A stretch of DNA of 64,000 nucleotides from Myxococcales bacterium (lineage in GTDB: Bacteria; Myxococcota_A; Polyangia; Polyangiales; Polyangiaceae). This document shows positions 16,420 through 24,186 of this stretch, piece after piece. The position numbers were made by a program, and so were the translations under genes. Location of the stretch: positions 1,054,001-1,118,000 of the forward strand of contig JADJQX010000007.1 of assembly GCA_016712525.1 (NCBI GenBank), given 5' to 3'. Each line of letters starts with the position of its first letter. Position 1 is the first letter of the stretch. The notes under the pieces were generated by a model. It ran no database searches. It was not told the DNA's origin and saw only the letters and a list, made by a program, of their open reading frames with translations.

Positions 16420-17436
16420 GTGACCGCGCGGGGCACCCTCGCCGCGTGGGCGCTCGGCGTTTGCGCGTTCGTCGCGCCCGCCGTGGCGCTCGCGGACACG
16501 GCCCCGTCGTTTTGGGAGAGGGCGCGCGATCCCGAGGCCACGGCCCGCTTCGCTCTCCACACGAAAGTTCGCCAGATCCTCAATTTCGAGGCCGAAAATC
16601 CGCTCGTTCGCTTCGGCGCGCTCGACCGCGCGCGCGCCGTGCTCGAGGCCGAGCACGCCGAGTCGAGCCCCGATCCGAGGCTCCGCTTCGATCTCGGCGA
16701 GGTGTACAACAAGCTCGAGCTCCACGAGGACGCGGTGCGTGTGCTCGGCCCGGCGGTCCGGGAGCACGAAGCGCACCCCGCCGCCCTCGATGCGATTTTG
16801 GCGCTCGCGGAGTCGCACGCCAAGCTCGATCACCCGCGCGAGGAGCGCGACGCGTACCGGCTCTCCCTCGCGCACGCGGTCGACCCGGGTTCACGCGCCA
16901 CGGTCACGATGAACCTCGCCGAGGCCGAGATGCGCCTTGGCGATCTCAAGCTCGCCATCGCCACCTACGAAGAGGCCATCGGTATCGCGAGCACCTTGCC
17001 GTCGGGCTCGTCGGCCCACGAGACCACCGCGCTCGCCATGTGGGGCCTCGCCGTCGCGCTCGATCGGGCGGGCGAGTCGGGCCGCGCGAAGTCCGAGGCC
17101 GCCCGAGCCGCGTCCCTCGATCCGAACCGCGCCATCCTGGGCGGGCCGAAGGTGTTCTTCGTGCCCGCGTACGAAATCGACTGGTACCTCGCGATCGGCG
17201 CGGCGGCCGAGGCGGCTTCGGCCACGTCTCCCCACGACGCGTTCGACTACCGCAAGATCGCCGAGGACCACTTCCGTGCGTACGTCACGAAGGCGCGTCC
17301 CGAAGAACCGTGGCTCCCGCTCGCGAAGGCGCGCCTCCGTGAGGCCGAGCGACTTCGCGCGGCCGCCGAGCGGGTGGCCAAGGCCACGAAGCGCCCTACA
17401 CCTCCGCCGGACCCGTCGCAGACCTTCACGTTCTGA
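16420..17436 (+). CDS. Periplasmic TPR-repeat protein
   Basis: The GTG at 16420 follows the previous stop by one base. A signal peptide (LAAWALGVCAFVAPAVALA, then DTAP) directs export. The mature protein has four or more TPR-like helix pairs (LRFDLGEVYNKLELHEDAVRVLG, AILALAESHAKLDHPREERDAYR, MNLAEAEMRLGDLKLAIATYEEA, MWGLAVALDRAGESGRAKSEA). It ends TPPPDPSQTFTF, with a terminal Phe. It is translated together with the upstream TPR protein and may work with it in the envelope. No enzyme motif is visible. Confidence 0.72.
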   Translation: MTARGTLAAWALGVCAFVAPAVALADTAPSFWERARDPEATARFALHTKVRQILNFEAENPLVRFGALDRARAVLEAEHAESSPDPRLRFDLGEVYNKLELHEDAVRVLGPAVREHEAHPAALDAILALAESHAKLDHPREERDAYRLSLAHAVDPGSRATVTMNLAEAEMRLGDLKLAIATYEEAIGIASTLPSGSSAHETTALAMWGLAVALDRAGESGRAKSEAARAASLDPNRAILGGPKVFFVPAYEIDWYLAIGAAAEAASATSPHDAFDYRKIAEDHFRAYVTKARPEEPWLPLAKARLREAERLRAAAERVAKATKRPTPPPDPSQTFTF

Positions 17437-17470
17437 GGGCCTCGCGTTCGATAACCCATCGAATGGATTC

Positions 17471-18430
17471 ATGAAACCTCTTGTCTTGACGAGCACCGCC
17501 CAGGCGCGCCGCGTGAAGGCCGTGCTCGACGCGACGCGCGCCTCGTGCGACGTGGGCGCCCGCCGCGAGAGGGACCCGGTCGGCCTCGTGCGCCCGTTCA
17601 CGCACCGCGACGATCGCGAGCTCGTCGGGCTGCTCGCCTCGAGCCTCGCGTTCGGCAACGTGACGATCATCTTGGCCAAGGTGCGCGAGGTGCTCTCGGT
17701 CCTCGGCCCGAGCCCGCGCGAGACGGCGAGCCGTTTGCCGAGGCTCCAGCGTGGGCTCCAGGGGTTCGTGCACCGCCTCTTTCGTGGAGAGGACGTGGCC
17801 CGCCTCCTCTACGGGGCGAGGCGATGCCAGCTCCGCTTCGGGAGCCTCGAGGCGCTCTTCCTCGCGGGGCTCGAAGGCGGCGTCGACCGCGCCGGCCCGG
17901 ACGAGGCGAGGGAGGCGCTCGCGCGGCTCGTCGACCACCTGCGCGACGAGGGCGGCCTCCCGCGGACGAGCCCCGATGGCCGCCGAGGTCCGGCGCATCT
18001 CCTGCCCGCCGTGCGCGCCGGGGCCGGCGCGAAGCGTCTTCATCTCTTCCTTCGGTGGATGGTGCGGCCGGAGGACGGCGTCGACCTCGGCGTCTGGAGC
18101 GGCGTCCCGCGGCGTCTGCTCGCGTGCCCGGTCGACACGCACATCCTCAAGCTCGGGAGAAACCTCGGCCTTACGGCGCGCAAGGACGCGAGCGACCGCA
18201 CCGTGCGCGAGATCACGGCCTCGCTCGCCCGGTTCGACCCGGAAGACCCGACGAAATACGACTTTTCGCTCTGTCATCTGGGCATGGAGACGCGCTGCCG
18301 CGAGCGCTTCGTTCGCTCGGTCTGCGGCGAATGCCCGGCCCGCGGCGCGTGCCGGCACGTGCCCCGAGCGGATTCGCGAGACCCGCACCGCCAATCGATG
18401 GACTTCGAGGCGAAAACCGTGCGAGGTTAG
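17471..18430 (+). CDS. TIGR02757 family protein (DUF2400)
   Basis: A 319-residue protein from the ATG at 17471. Family features are DPVGLVRPFTHRDDRELVGLLASSLAFGNV near the N-terminus, HLFLRWMVRPEDGVDLGVW in the middle, CPVDTHILKLGRNLGL and the Cys-containing end CRERFVRSVCGECPARGACRH. The helix-hairpin-like WMVR...PVDTHI segment resembles DNA glycosylases of the HhH superfamily, and the four C-terminal Cys residues resemble their iron-sulfur loop. A DNA-repair-like role is suggested by those similarities, but none is established for the family. Confidence 0.85.
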   Translation: MKPLVLTSTAQARRVKAVLDATRASCDVGARRERDPVGLVRPFTHRDDRELVGLLASSLAFGNVTIILAKVREVLSVLGPSPRETASRLPRLQRGLQGFVHRLFRGEDVARLLYGARRCQLRFGSLEALFLAGLEGGVDRAGPDEAREALARLVDHLRDEGGLPRTSPDGRRGPAHLLPAVRAGAGAKRLHLFLRWMVRPEDGVDLGVWSGVPRRLLACPVDTHILKLGRNLGLTARKDASDRTVREITASLARFDPEDPTKYDFSLCHLGMETRCRERFVRSVCGECPARGACRHVPRADSRDPHRQSMDFEAKTVRG

Positions 18431-18451
18431 GGGTTGTTCGGGCGTCCCATC

Positions 18452-19564
18452 ATGGCCGAGACCAAAAAAGAGTTTTCCCTCGACGCGCTCCGCACCGACG
18501 GTTGGTTCGAGCGCATCGGCGAAGGAATCGGCAGCTTCCACGCCCTGTGCGAGATCGTCGGCGAGCGCTTCCTCGCGTTCTCCATCATCGTCGGCGCCAG
18601 GATCACGGCGCTCACGGTCGATCGCCGCAGCCCCGACCAGACCCTCGTCGACTTCGTCGTAGGGGGCGCCGAGGCCGAAGGCGATCTCGAGCCTCAGCGG
18701 CTCACCCTCGCCGATTTCCGCCGCCGCCTCGTGGGCGCGCTGCTCGTCGAAGAAGAGCGTCGGTCGAGCCTGCCCGAGCGCGAGACCGACGTGGAAGCCA
18801 TCCAGCTCTTCATCGGGGTGCGCTACCTCCTGCTCGCGCCGCTCTACGGCTACTCGCTGAAGACCCTCACCCTGGCCGGCGGTGTGGCGGAGCTCACGGT
18901 CTCGCACGACGGAGACGAGATCGTCTTCGAGGTCGACGCGTTTCGCGCCAAGGTCCGCGCGCAGGTGCGCGAGGAGCTCGATCGGGTGGCGACCGGATCG
19001 CGCAGCGCCATCGACCTGTCCAAGGTCGCCGACGCCGAAGCCGCCGCGAGCCGTGGCGAGTGGCCGAAGGTGGTCGCCATCCTCGGCACGTGGCCCGCGC
19101 CGCTCGCGATCTTCCTCCGCACCCCGGAGGGTCAGATGCTCGCTCCCGAGGCTCGATCCATCATCGCCAAGGGGCTCGGACTCCTCGGCTCCGCCTGCGT
19201 TCACCTCGGCGAGCTCGAGCAAGCCGAAGAGGTGTTCCGCATCGGCATCCAGTACGCGCAAGAGGGCATCGCCGCCGCCGATCTCTTCCGTCGCCTCGGC
19301 GAAGCGCTCCTCGTGAGCGACCGGCCCGGGGAGGCGATTGGTCCCCTCCGCCGTGCCATCGCGTTCGGGGGCCGCCACGACGAGGTCATGCCGCCGCTCG
19401 CGCGTGCTTTCCTCCGCCGCGGCCGCTACGTCGCCGCGTTCTCGTGCCTCCGCGACGCGCTCGCCGCGGGTGTCCCCGAAAAGGACCTGGCGGACGAGAT
19501 CCGTACTGTGGAGCAGAAGCTCGGCCCTCCGCTCACGGCTTGGAAAGCTCGTCTCATTTCCTAA
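18452..19564 (+). CDS. Conserved hypothetical protein with C-terminal TPR-like helices
   Basis: The ATG at 18452 (MAETKKEF) is preferred to the in-frame TTG at 18434. The N-terminal 200 residues have mixed strands and helices with no recognised motif (GWFERIGEGIGSFHALCEIVG, FIGVRYLLLAPLYGYSL). The C-terminal 170 residues contain TPR-type helices (GLLGSACVHLGELEQAEEVFRIGI, LFRRLGEALLVSDRPGEAIGPLRRAI, LARAFLRRGRYVAAFSCL). No signal peptide. It precedes peptide deformylase by 64 bases. Function unknown. Confidence 0.6.
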   Translation: MAETKKEFSLDALRTDGWFERIGEGIGSFHALCEIVGERFLAFSIIVGARITALTVDRRSPDQTLVDFVVGGAEAEGDLEPQRLTLADFRRRLVGALLVEEERRSSLPERETDVEAIQLFIGVRYLLLAPLYGYSLKTLTLAGGVAELTVSHDGDEIVFEVDAFRAKVRAQVREELDRVATGSRSAIDLSKVADAEAAASRGEWPKVVAILGTWPAPLAIFLRTPEGQMLAPEARSIIAKGLGLLGSACVHLGELEQAEEVFRIGIQYAQEGIAAADLFRRLGEALLVSDRPGEAIGPLRRAIAFGGRHDEVMPPLARAFLRRGRYVAAFSCLRDALAAGVPEKDLADEIRTVEQKLGPPLTAWKARLIS

Positions 19565-19628
19565 GTCGTTCGTCAGGACGCTCGGCGGCTCCTTGACGTC
19601 CGTCGGGTCCGCCTTCAGGGTCGCCGTC

Positions 19629-20204
19629 ATGCCTCTTCTCAAGATCGCCCACGTGGGTCACCCGATCCTGCGCGAGGTGGCGCGTCCCGTCCCGCCGAGC
19701 GAGCTCGGCTCCGCGGCCATGCAGGCCTTCATCGACGATCTCGTGGCGACCATGCGGGACGCGAACGGCGCAGGGCTCGCCGCGCCCCAGGTGCACGAGC
19801 CCGTGCGCATCTGCGCCATCGAGGTGAAGGACAACCCTCGGTACCCGTACAAGCCGAACATCCCGCTCACGATCCTGGTGAACCCCGAGCTGACGCCCCT
19901 TGGGGACGAGACCTTCCTCAACTACGAAGGGTGCCTCAGCGTCCCGAACCTGCGCGGGGAGGTGAGGCGCTTCGCCCGGCTCCGAGTGCGTGCCTCGGAC
20001 CGCCACGGGCAGCCGCTCGACTTCGAGGTCTCGGGGCTCTCGGCCGGCACGTACCAGCACGAGTGCGACCACCTCGACGGCAAGCTCTTCCTGGACCGCG
20101 TCGAGGATCCGCGCTCGTTCGCGACCTGGGCCGACTTCGACCGCTTCCACAAAGAGGCCTTCGTCGCCCGCGCCAAGGCCGTGGTGGCCAAGTACGGCGC
20201 GTAG
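19629..20204 (+). CDS. def: Peptide deformylase
   Basis: Removes the formyl group from nascent N-formyl-Met proteins, a metal (usually Fe2+) hydrolase. All three family motifs are present: GAGLAAPQV, EGCLSVP with the metal-binding Cys, and QHECDHLDG with the HExxH-type ligands and catalytic Glu. At 191 residues it is slightly longer than E. coli Def (169). The partner gene fmt is not adjacent. The ATG at 19629 fits the conserved start of the family (LLKIAHVGHPILRE). Confidence 0.95.
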   Translation: MPLLKIAHVGHPILREVARPVPPSELGSAAMQAFIDDLVATMRDANGAGLAAPQVHEPVRICAIEVKDNPRYPYKPNIPLTILVNPELTPLGDETFLNYEGCLSVPNLRGEVRRFARLRVRASDRHGQPLDFEVSGLSAGTYQHECDHLDGKLFLDRVEDPRSFATWADFDRFHKEAFVARAKAVVAKYGA

Positions 20205-20352
20205 CTCGCGCGCCCGACCTCAGCCGAAATCCTCTGGAAAAACCTGCGTTCCCGAAGGCTCGGGGGGCGCAAGGCGCCGTTGACACCAAAGGCCGAAGCT
20301 TCTAGACACGGAGAGTCTTCCGAGCCCCCGAAAGAGCCAAAGAGCCACCCCG

Positions 20353-20733
20353 ATGAACCAGAGCCCCTCGGTGTTCGCGATTTACGCGCCCATGTTCTTG
20401 ATGATCGCCGTCGCGGGCTTGCTCGCCGGCCTCTTCTTCACCGGCGCCACGTTCCTCGGCGGCAAGCTGAAAGAGACCCGCGAGAAGATGCTCCCGTTCG
20501 AGTGCGGGTCGGAGAGCTCGGGCGGAAATCACCTCAAGCTCTCGGTCAAATTCTACCTGACCGCCATCCTCTTCGTCGTGCTCGACATCGAAGCGGTGTT
20601 CATCTACCCCTGGGCCATTCAGTTCAAGTCGCTCGGGTGGATCGGCCTCTTCAGCATGTTCTCGTTCCTCGCGGTCGTCGTCGTAGCGCTCGTGTACGTC
20701 GTCAAAAAGGGCGCGCTCGAGTGGGAGCACTGA
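20353..20733 (+). CDS. nuoA: NADH-quinone oxidoreductase subunit A
   Basis: A membrane subunit of complex I at the junction with the hydrophilic arm. It has three predicted transmembrane helices: FLMIAVAGLLAGLFFTGA, FYLTAILFVVLDIEAVFIYPW and IGLFSMFSFLAVVVVALVYV. The conserved loop FECGSESSGGNHLKLSVKFY and the acidic FVVLDIEAVF motif are typical. The length of 126 residues is normal. It is the first gene of the nuo cluster; the 148 bases upstream probably hold the operon promoter, but I cannot define it. Confidence 0.94.
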   Translation: MNQSPSVFAIYAPMFLMIAVAGLLAGLFFTGATFLGGKLKETREKMLPFECGSESSGGNHLKLSVKFYLTAILFVVLDIEAVFIYPWAIQFKSLGWIGLFSMFSFLAVVVVALVYVVKKGALEWEH

Positions 20734-20787
20734 GCGGGCGACCCGGCGGCAAGTCTTTCGTAACCTATTGATCGTACAGAGGATTCC

Positions 20788-21351
20788 GTGGCCAAATCCC
20801 AAGTGACCCTCGAGGGCAGCGAGGCGGGCTTCGCGACCACGCGGCTCGACGCGCTCCTCAACTGGGCGCGTAAGTACTCTCTCTTCCAGTATCCCTTCGT
20901 GACCGCGTGCTGCGGCATGGAGTTCATGTCGGTCGCCGGTCCGCGCTTCGACGTCTCGCGTTTCGGCGCCGAGGCCCCGCGCTTCTCGCCGCGTCAGGCC
21001 GATCTCCTGTGGGTCGTCGGTACGATCAGCCAGCGTCAAGCCCCGGCTCTCCGCCGCATCTACGAGCAGATGATGGAGCCCAAGTACGTGCTCGCGTTCG
21101 GCACGTGCGCGAGCTGCGGCGGCTTCTACGACAACTACACGACGGTGCCCGGCATCGACAAAATCATCCCGTGCGACGTGTACGTCCCCGGGTGCCCTCC
21201 GCGCCCCGAAGGCGTGCTCGACGGCCTCTTGCTCCTCCAGGACAAGATCGCCCGAGGCGACCGCAAGCCCGGGATCGTCAAGCCGCGCGAAGATCCTCTG
21301 AAAGACCTCGTCCCGCTTCGCAAGAAGGGCGAGAAGGAGCAGACCCCGTGA
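20788..21351 (+). CDS. nuoB: NADH-quinone oxidoreductase subunit B
   Basis: Carries the N2 iron-sulfur cluster that passes electrons to quinone. It starts at a GTG. N2 ligands are visible: the tandem Cys in VTACCGMEF, Cys in GTCASCGG and Cys in YVPGCPPRPE. The rest matches the family (SRFGAEAPRFSPRQADLL). Its stop overlaps the nuoC start (GTGA), indicating translational coupling. Confidence 0.95.
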   Translation: MAKSQVTLEGSEAGFATTRLDALLNWARKYSLFQYPFVTACCGMEFMSVAGPRFDVSRFGAEAPRFSPRQADLLWVVGTISQRQAPALRRIYEQMMEPKYVLAFGTCASCGGFYDNYTTVPGIDKIIPCDVYVPGCPPRPEGVLDGLLLLQDKIARGDRKPGIVKPREDPLKDLVPLRKKGEKEQTP

Positions 21352-21935
21352 GCCAGCTCGCGCTCGACCGCCTGAAGGCCGTCTTCCCCGACGCCGTCCT
21401 CGAAACCTCGTCCGCCCTCGGCGACGACACCGCCGTCGTCCGCCCGGAGGACTGGCTCGCGATCTGTCGCTTCTTGCGGGAAGATCCGTCGCTCTCGTTC
21501 GACATGCTCACCGACCTCTGCGGCGTCGACTACCCCGACCGCGCCCCTCGGATGGAGGTCGTCGTTCACGTCTACTCGCTGAGCCGCAAACACCGCCTCC
21601 GCTTGAAGACCCGCGTGGGCGACGCGGACCTCACGTCTTGCGAGCTCGACAGCGTCACGTCCGTCTGGAAGGCCGCGAACTGGCTCGAGCGAGAGACGTA
21701 CGACATGAGCGGCGTGACCTTCCGCGGTCACCCGGACATGCGCCGCATCCTCATGTACCCCGAGTTCGAGGGTCACCCGCTCCGCAAGGACTACCCCGCG
21801 CAGAAGGCGCAGCCCCTCATCGAGTACCGCACCGAAGAAGAGGCCGGCCTCACGCTCGAGAAACAAGCGCCGTTCGGCCCCGACGAGGGCATGAGCTTCG
21901 GTCGCCGTTCCTACACCCGCTCGGAAGAAAACTAA
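21348..21935 (+). CDS. nuoC: NADH-quinone oxidoreductase subunit C
   Basis: The GTG at 21348 overlaps the nuoB stop. The 195-residue protein has the 30-kDa subunit signature ERETYDMSGVTFRGHPDMRRILM followed by FEGHPLRKDYP, where the conserved Glu, Arg, His and Lys lie near the quinone arm. It is a hydrophilic-arm subunit and separate from nuoD, unlike the fused NuoCD of E. coli. nuoD starts one base after its stop. Confidence 0.94.
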   Translation: MSQLALDRLKAVFPDAVLETSSALGDDTAVVRPEDWLAICRFLREDPSLSFDMLTDLCGVDYPDRAPRMEVVVHVYSLSRKHRLRLKTRVGDADLTSCELDSVTSVWKAANWLERETYDMSGVTFRGHPDMRRILMYPEFEGHPLRKDYPAQKAQPLIEYRTEEEAGLTLEKQAPFGPDEGMSFGRRSYTRSEEN

Positions 21936-21936
21936 G

Positions 21937-23151
21937 ATGGAGCCTATCGACCTCGACCTCGACGAAAATGAGCTCGAGCTTCCGGCCGAGCCGATGCGCC
22001 TCAACATGGGCCCGTCGCACCCCGCCATGCACGGCACCGTGCGTATGGTCGTCGAGCTCTCGGGAGAGACGATCGACAAGGTCGACGTGCAGATCGGCTA
22101 CCTGCACCGCGGCTTCGAGAAGATGTGCGAGCGCGGCACGTGGGCGCAGGTTTTCCCCTACGCGGACCGCCTGAACTACGTCTCGCCGATGCTGAACAAC
22201 GTGGGCTACGCGCTCGCGGTCGAGAAGCTCTGCGGCATCGCGGTGCCCGATCGCTGCCAGTGGTACCGCATGGGCCTCGGCGAGCTCGCGCGCATCTCGG
22301 ACCACCTCACGTGCACGGGCGCCATGGCCATGGAGCTCGGGGCCTTCACGCCGTTCCTGTGGTTCGTCAAAGCGCGCGACATGATCTGGGACATCCTCGA
22401 GGAGGAGACCGGCGCGCGCCTCACGCACTCGTTCGGTCGCATCGGCGGCATGGCCGCGCCTCCGACGCCGAAGTTCAAGGACATGGTCCGCAAGACCCTG
22501 CCCAAGGTGCTCGGCATCCTCGTCGAAGGCGAGAAGATGCTCCTCAAGAACCGCATCTTCATCGACCGCCTCGAGAACGTCGGTGTCATCTCGCAAGAAG
22601 ACGCCATCTCGCTCGGGTGGACGGGCCCCTGCCTCCGCGCGACGGGCGTCTCGTACGACGTGCGCAAGGCGCACCCGTACCTCAAATACGACGAGGTCGA
22701 GTTCGACGTCCCCGTCGGCAGCAAGGGCGACACCCTCGACAGGTTCCTCGTTCGCCTCGCCGAGATCCGCCAGTCGGCCCGCATCCTCGAGCAGGTGTGC
22801 GACCGCATGCCGGACGAGGGCGAGGTCAACGTGAACGATCCGCGCGTCATGTACCCGCCGAAAGAGGCCGTCTACACGACGATCGAAGGCACCATCCAGC
22901 ACTTCAAGCTCGTGATGGAAGGCGCCAAAGTACCCAAAGGTGAGGTGTACTCGTACACCGAGGGTGGCAACGGGGAGCTCGGCTTCTACCTCGTGTCCGA
23001 CGGGACCGGCACGCCCTACCGCGTGCGCATCCGCCCGCCGTGTTTCTCCGTCGTCTCCGGCGTGTCGCAGCTCATCGAGGGCGGCATGTTGTCCGACGTC
23101 ATCCCGATCTTCGGTTCGGTGAACATGATCGGCGGCGAGTGCGATCACTGA
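21937..23151 (+). CDS. nuoD: NADH-quinone oxidoreductase subunit D
   Basis: The 49-kDa-type subunit that forms the quinone pocket with NuoB. Family motifs are NMGPSHPAMHGT near the N-terminus (quinone-site His), IGYLHRGFEKMCE, YADRLNY, RIGGMA and the C-terminal DVIPIFGSVNMIGGECD. It has 404 residues, about the normal size. Unlike most nuo operons, the next genes are not nuoE and nuoF but two small unrelated genes. Confidence 0.95.
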   Translation: MEPIDLDLDENELELPAEPMRLNMGPSHPAMHGTVRMVVELSGETIDKVDVQIGYLHRGFEKMCERGTWAQVFPYADRLNYVSPMLNNVGYALAVEKLCGIAVPDRCQWYRMGLGELARISDHLTCTGAMAMELGAFTPFLWFVKARDMIWDILEEETGARLTHSFGRIGGMAAPPTPKFKDMVRKTLPKVLGILVEGEKMLLKNRIFIDRLENVGVISQEDAISLGWTGPCLRATGVSYDVRKAHPYLKYDEVEFDVPVGSKGDTLDRFLVRLAEIRQSARILEQVCDRMPDEGEVNVNDPRVMYPPKEAVYTTIEGTIQHFKLVMEGAKVPKGEVYSYTEGGNGELGFYLVSDGTGTPYRVRIRPPCFSVVSGVSQLIEGGMLSDVIPIFGSVNMIGGECDH

Positions 23152-23229
23152 CCTGAGCGCTCGACCGACGACGCGGCGTTCTCCGGACAGGGGGCGCCGC
23201 GTCGGCCATTTCGGCGTAGGGTTTCTGGT

Positions 23230-23673
23230 GTGGAGCGCCTCGTCGTCGTCGTGGTCGCCGTGGTCGTGAGCGTCGTCGTGGGGTGTGGACGCGGGCGCGA
23301 GGGAAGGGAGGTCACCGTGCCGAGCCCGGAGCGGGGGCGATCGGAGCTCGCGGTCGTCGACGCGGGGGAGCCCGGGCCGGAGCGTGAGGAGCGAGCGTCC
23401 GAGCCCGTACGGTCGCTCCGGGTGTGTGACGTGGCGCACGGCCGCGTCCTCACGTGCGGCGCGTGGGCGGAGGGCCCCGTGATCGTCGAGGTGGAAAACG
23501 GGGTGTTCCGTGGATGCGACGCGAGGGACGGCCGCGTCGTGTCGTGCGGGCCGCCGGGAGAGGGGGTCGTCCCGGTCTTCGATGGGGCGATCTTCCGCGC
23601 CTGCCGCCTCGTCCACGGGACGGTCGCAGGCTGCTTCGGTGCGTTCGACGGGCGGGCCGTGCTCGCCGACTGA
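23230..23673 (+). CDS. Small Cys-repeat lipoprotein
   Basis: A GTG start gives a Val-rich signal peptide ending in lipobox VVGC, so the protein is likely a lipoprotein. The last 80 residues hold three related units, RVCDVAHGRVLTCG, RGCDARDGRVVSCG and RACRLVHGTVAGCF, each with a Cys pair 10-11 residues apart around a GRV/GTV turn, suggesting three disulfide-closed loops. The middle is acidic and low in complexity. It sits inside the nuo cluster where nuoE is often found, but has no similarity to it. Function unknown. Confidence 0.55.
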   Translation: MERLVVVVVAVVVSVVVGCGRGREGREVTVPSPERGRSELAVVDAGEPGPEREERASEPVRSLRVCDVAHGRVLTCGAWAEGPVIVEVENGVFRGCDARDGRVVSCGPPGEGVVPVFDGAIFRACRLVHGTVAGCFGAFDGRAVLAD

Positions 23674-23707
23674 TGCGCGTCTCGCCGAAGGTGGCTATGG
23701 ACACGCC

Positions 23708-24082
23708 ATGACGTCGTCGCAATCGCTGCTCGCGCTCGCCACGGGGATCTCGTGGCTCGTCTCGATGGCCGGGCACGTAGGGCTCCTGGTCGTGGCGCTC
23801 GTGCTCGTTCGTCGGCACCGGCCCGACGCCGCCGGCCCGCTCGTCGGATGGGCCGTGGCCGAGCTCGTGCTCGGAGTGGTCGGCGCGGCGCTCGGTCCAA
23901 TCACGACGGCCCTCGTCGCGCGGAGCAGCGGGATCGAGGCGGTCGTGACCGCGCAAGCCGTGCAGACCCTCGTCCGTACGGTGCTCGGCGCCGGGCTCGT
24001 CGCCTGGCTCGCCTACGCCCTCGTCGTCCTCGCGCAGCCTCCGAAGCCGGTCGAGGTTCCGCGCGAGCCGCCCTACCGCTGA
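23708..24082 (+). CDS. Small integral membrane protein
   Basis: A 124-residue protein with three strongly predicted transmembrane helices (ISWLVSMAGHVGLLVVALVLV, VGWAVAELVLGVVGAALG, VLGAGLVAWLAYALVVL) and a Pro-rich cytosolic tail. It lies 34 bases after the Cys-repeat lipoprotein and 104 bases before nuoG, all co-oriented. I do not recognise a family. Whether it belongs to complex I or is an insertion is not clear. Confidence 0.55.
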   Translation: MTSSQSLLALATGISWLVSMAGHVGLLVVALVLVRRHRPDAAGPLVGWAVAELVLGVVGAALGPITTALVARSSGIEAVVTAQAVQTLVRTVLGAGLVAWLAYALVVLAQPPKPVEVPREPPYR

Positions 24083-24186
24083 GGTCCTCCCCCCGAGGGA
24101 CCCGAGAAATCGCAAATCTTGCGCAGGTTCGGGGCATGTCCCCTCTTCCCCGAGGTGACGATCCGTTCTAGAAAACGGGGCGCGAC

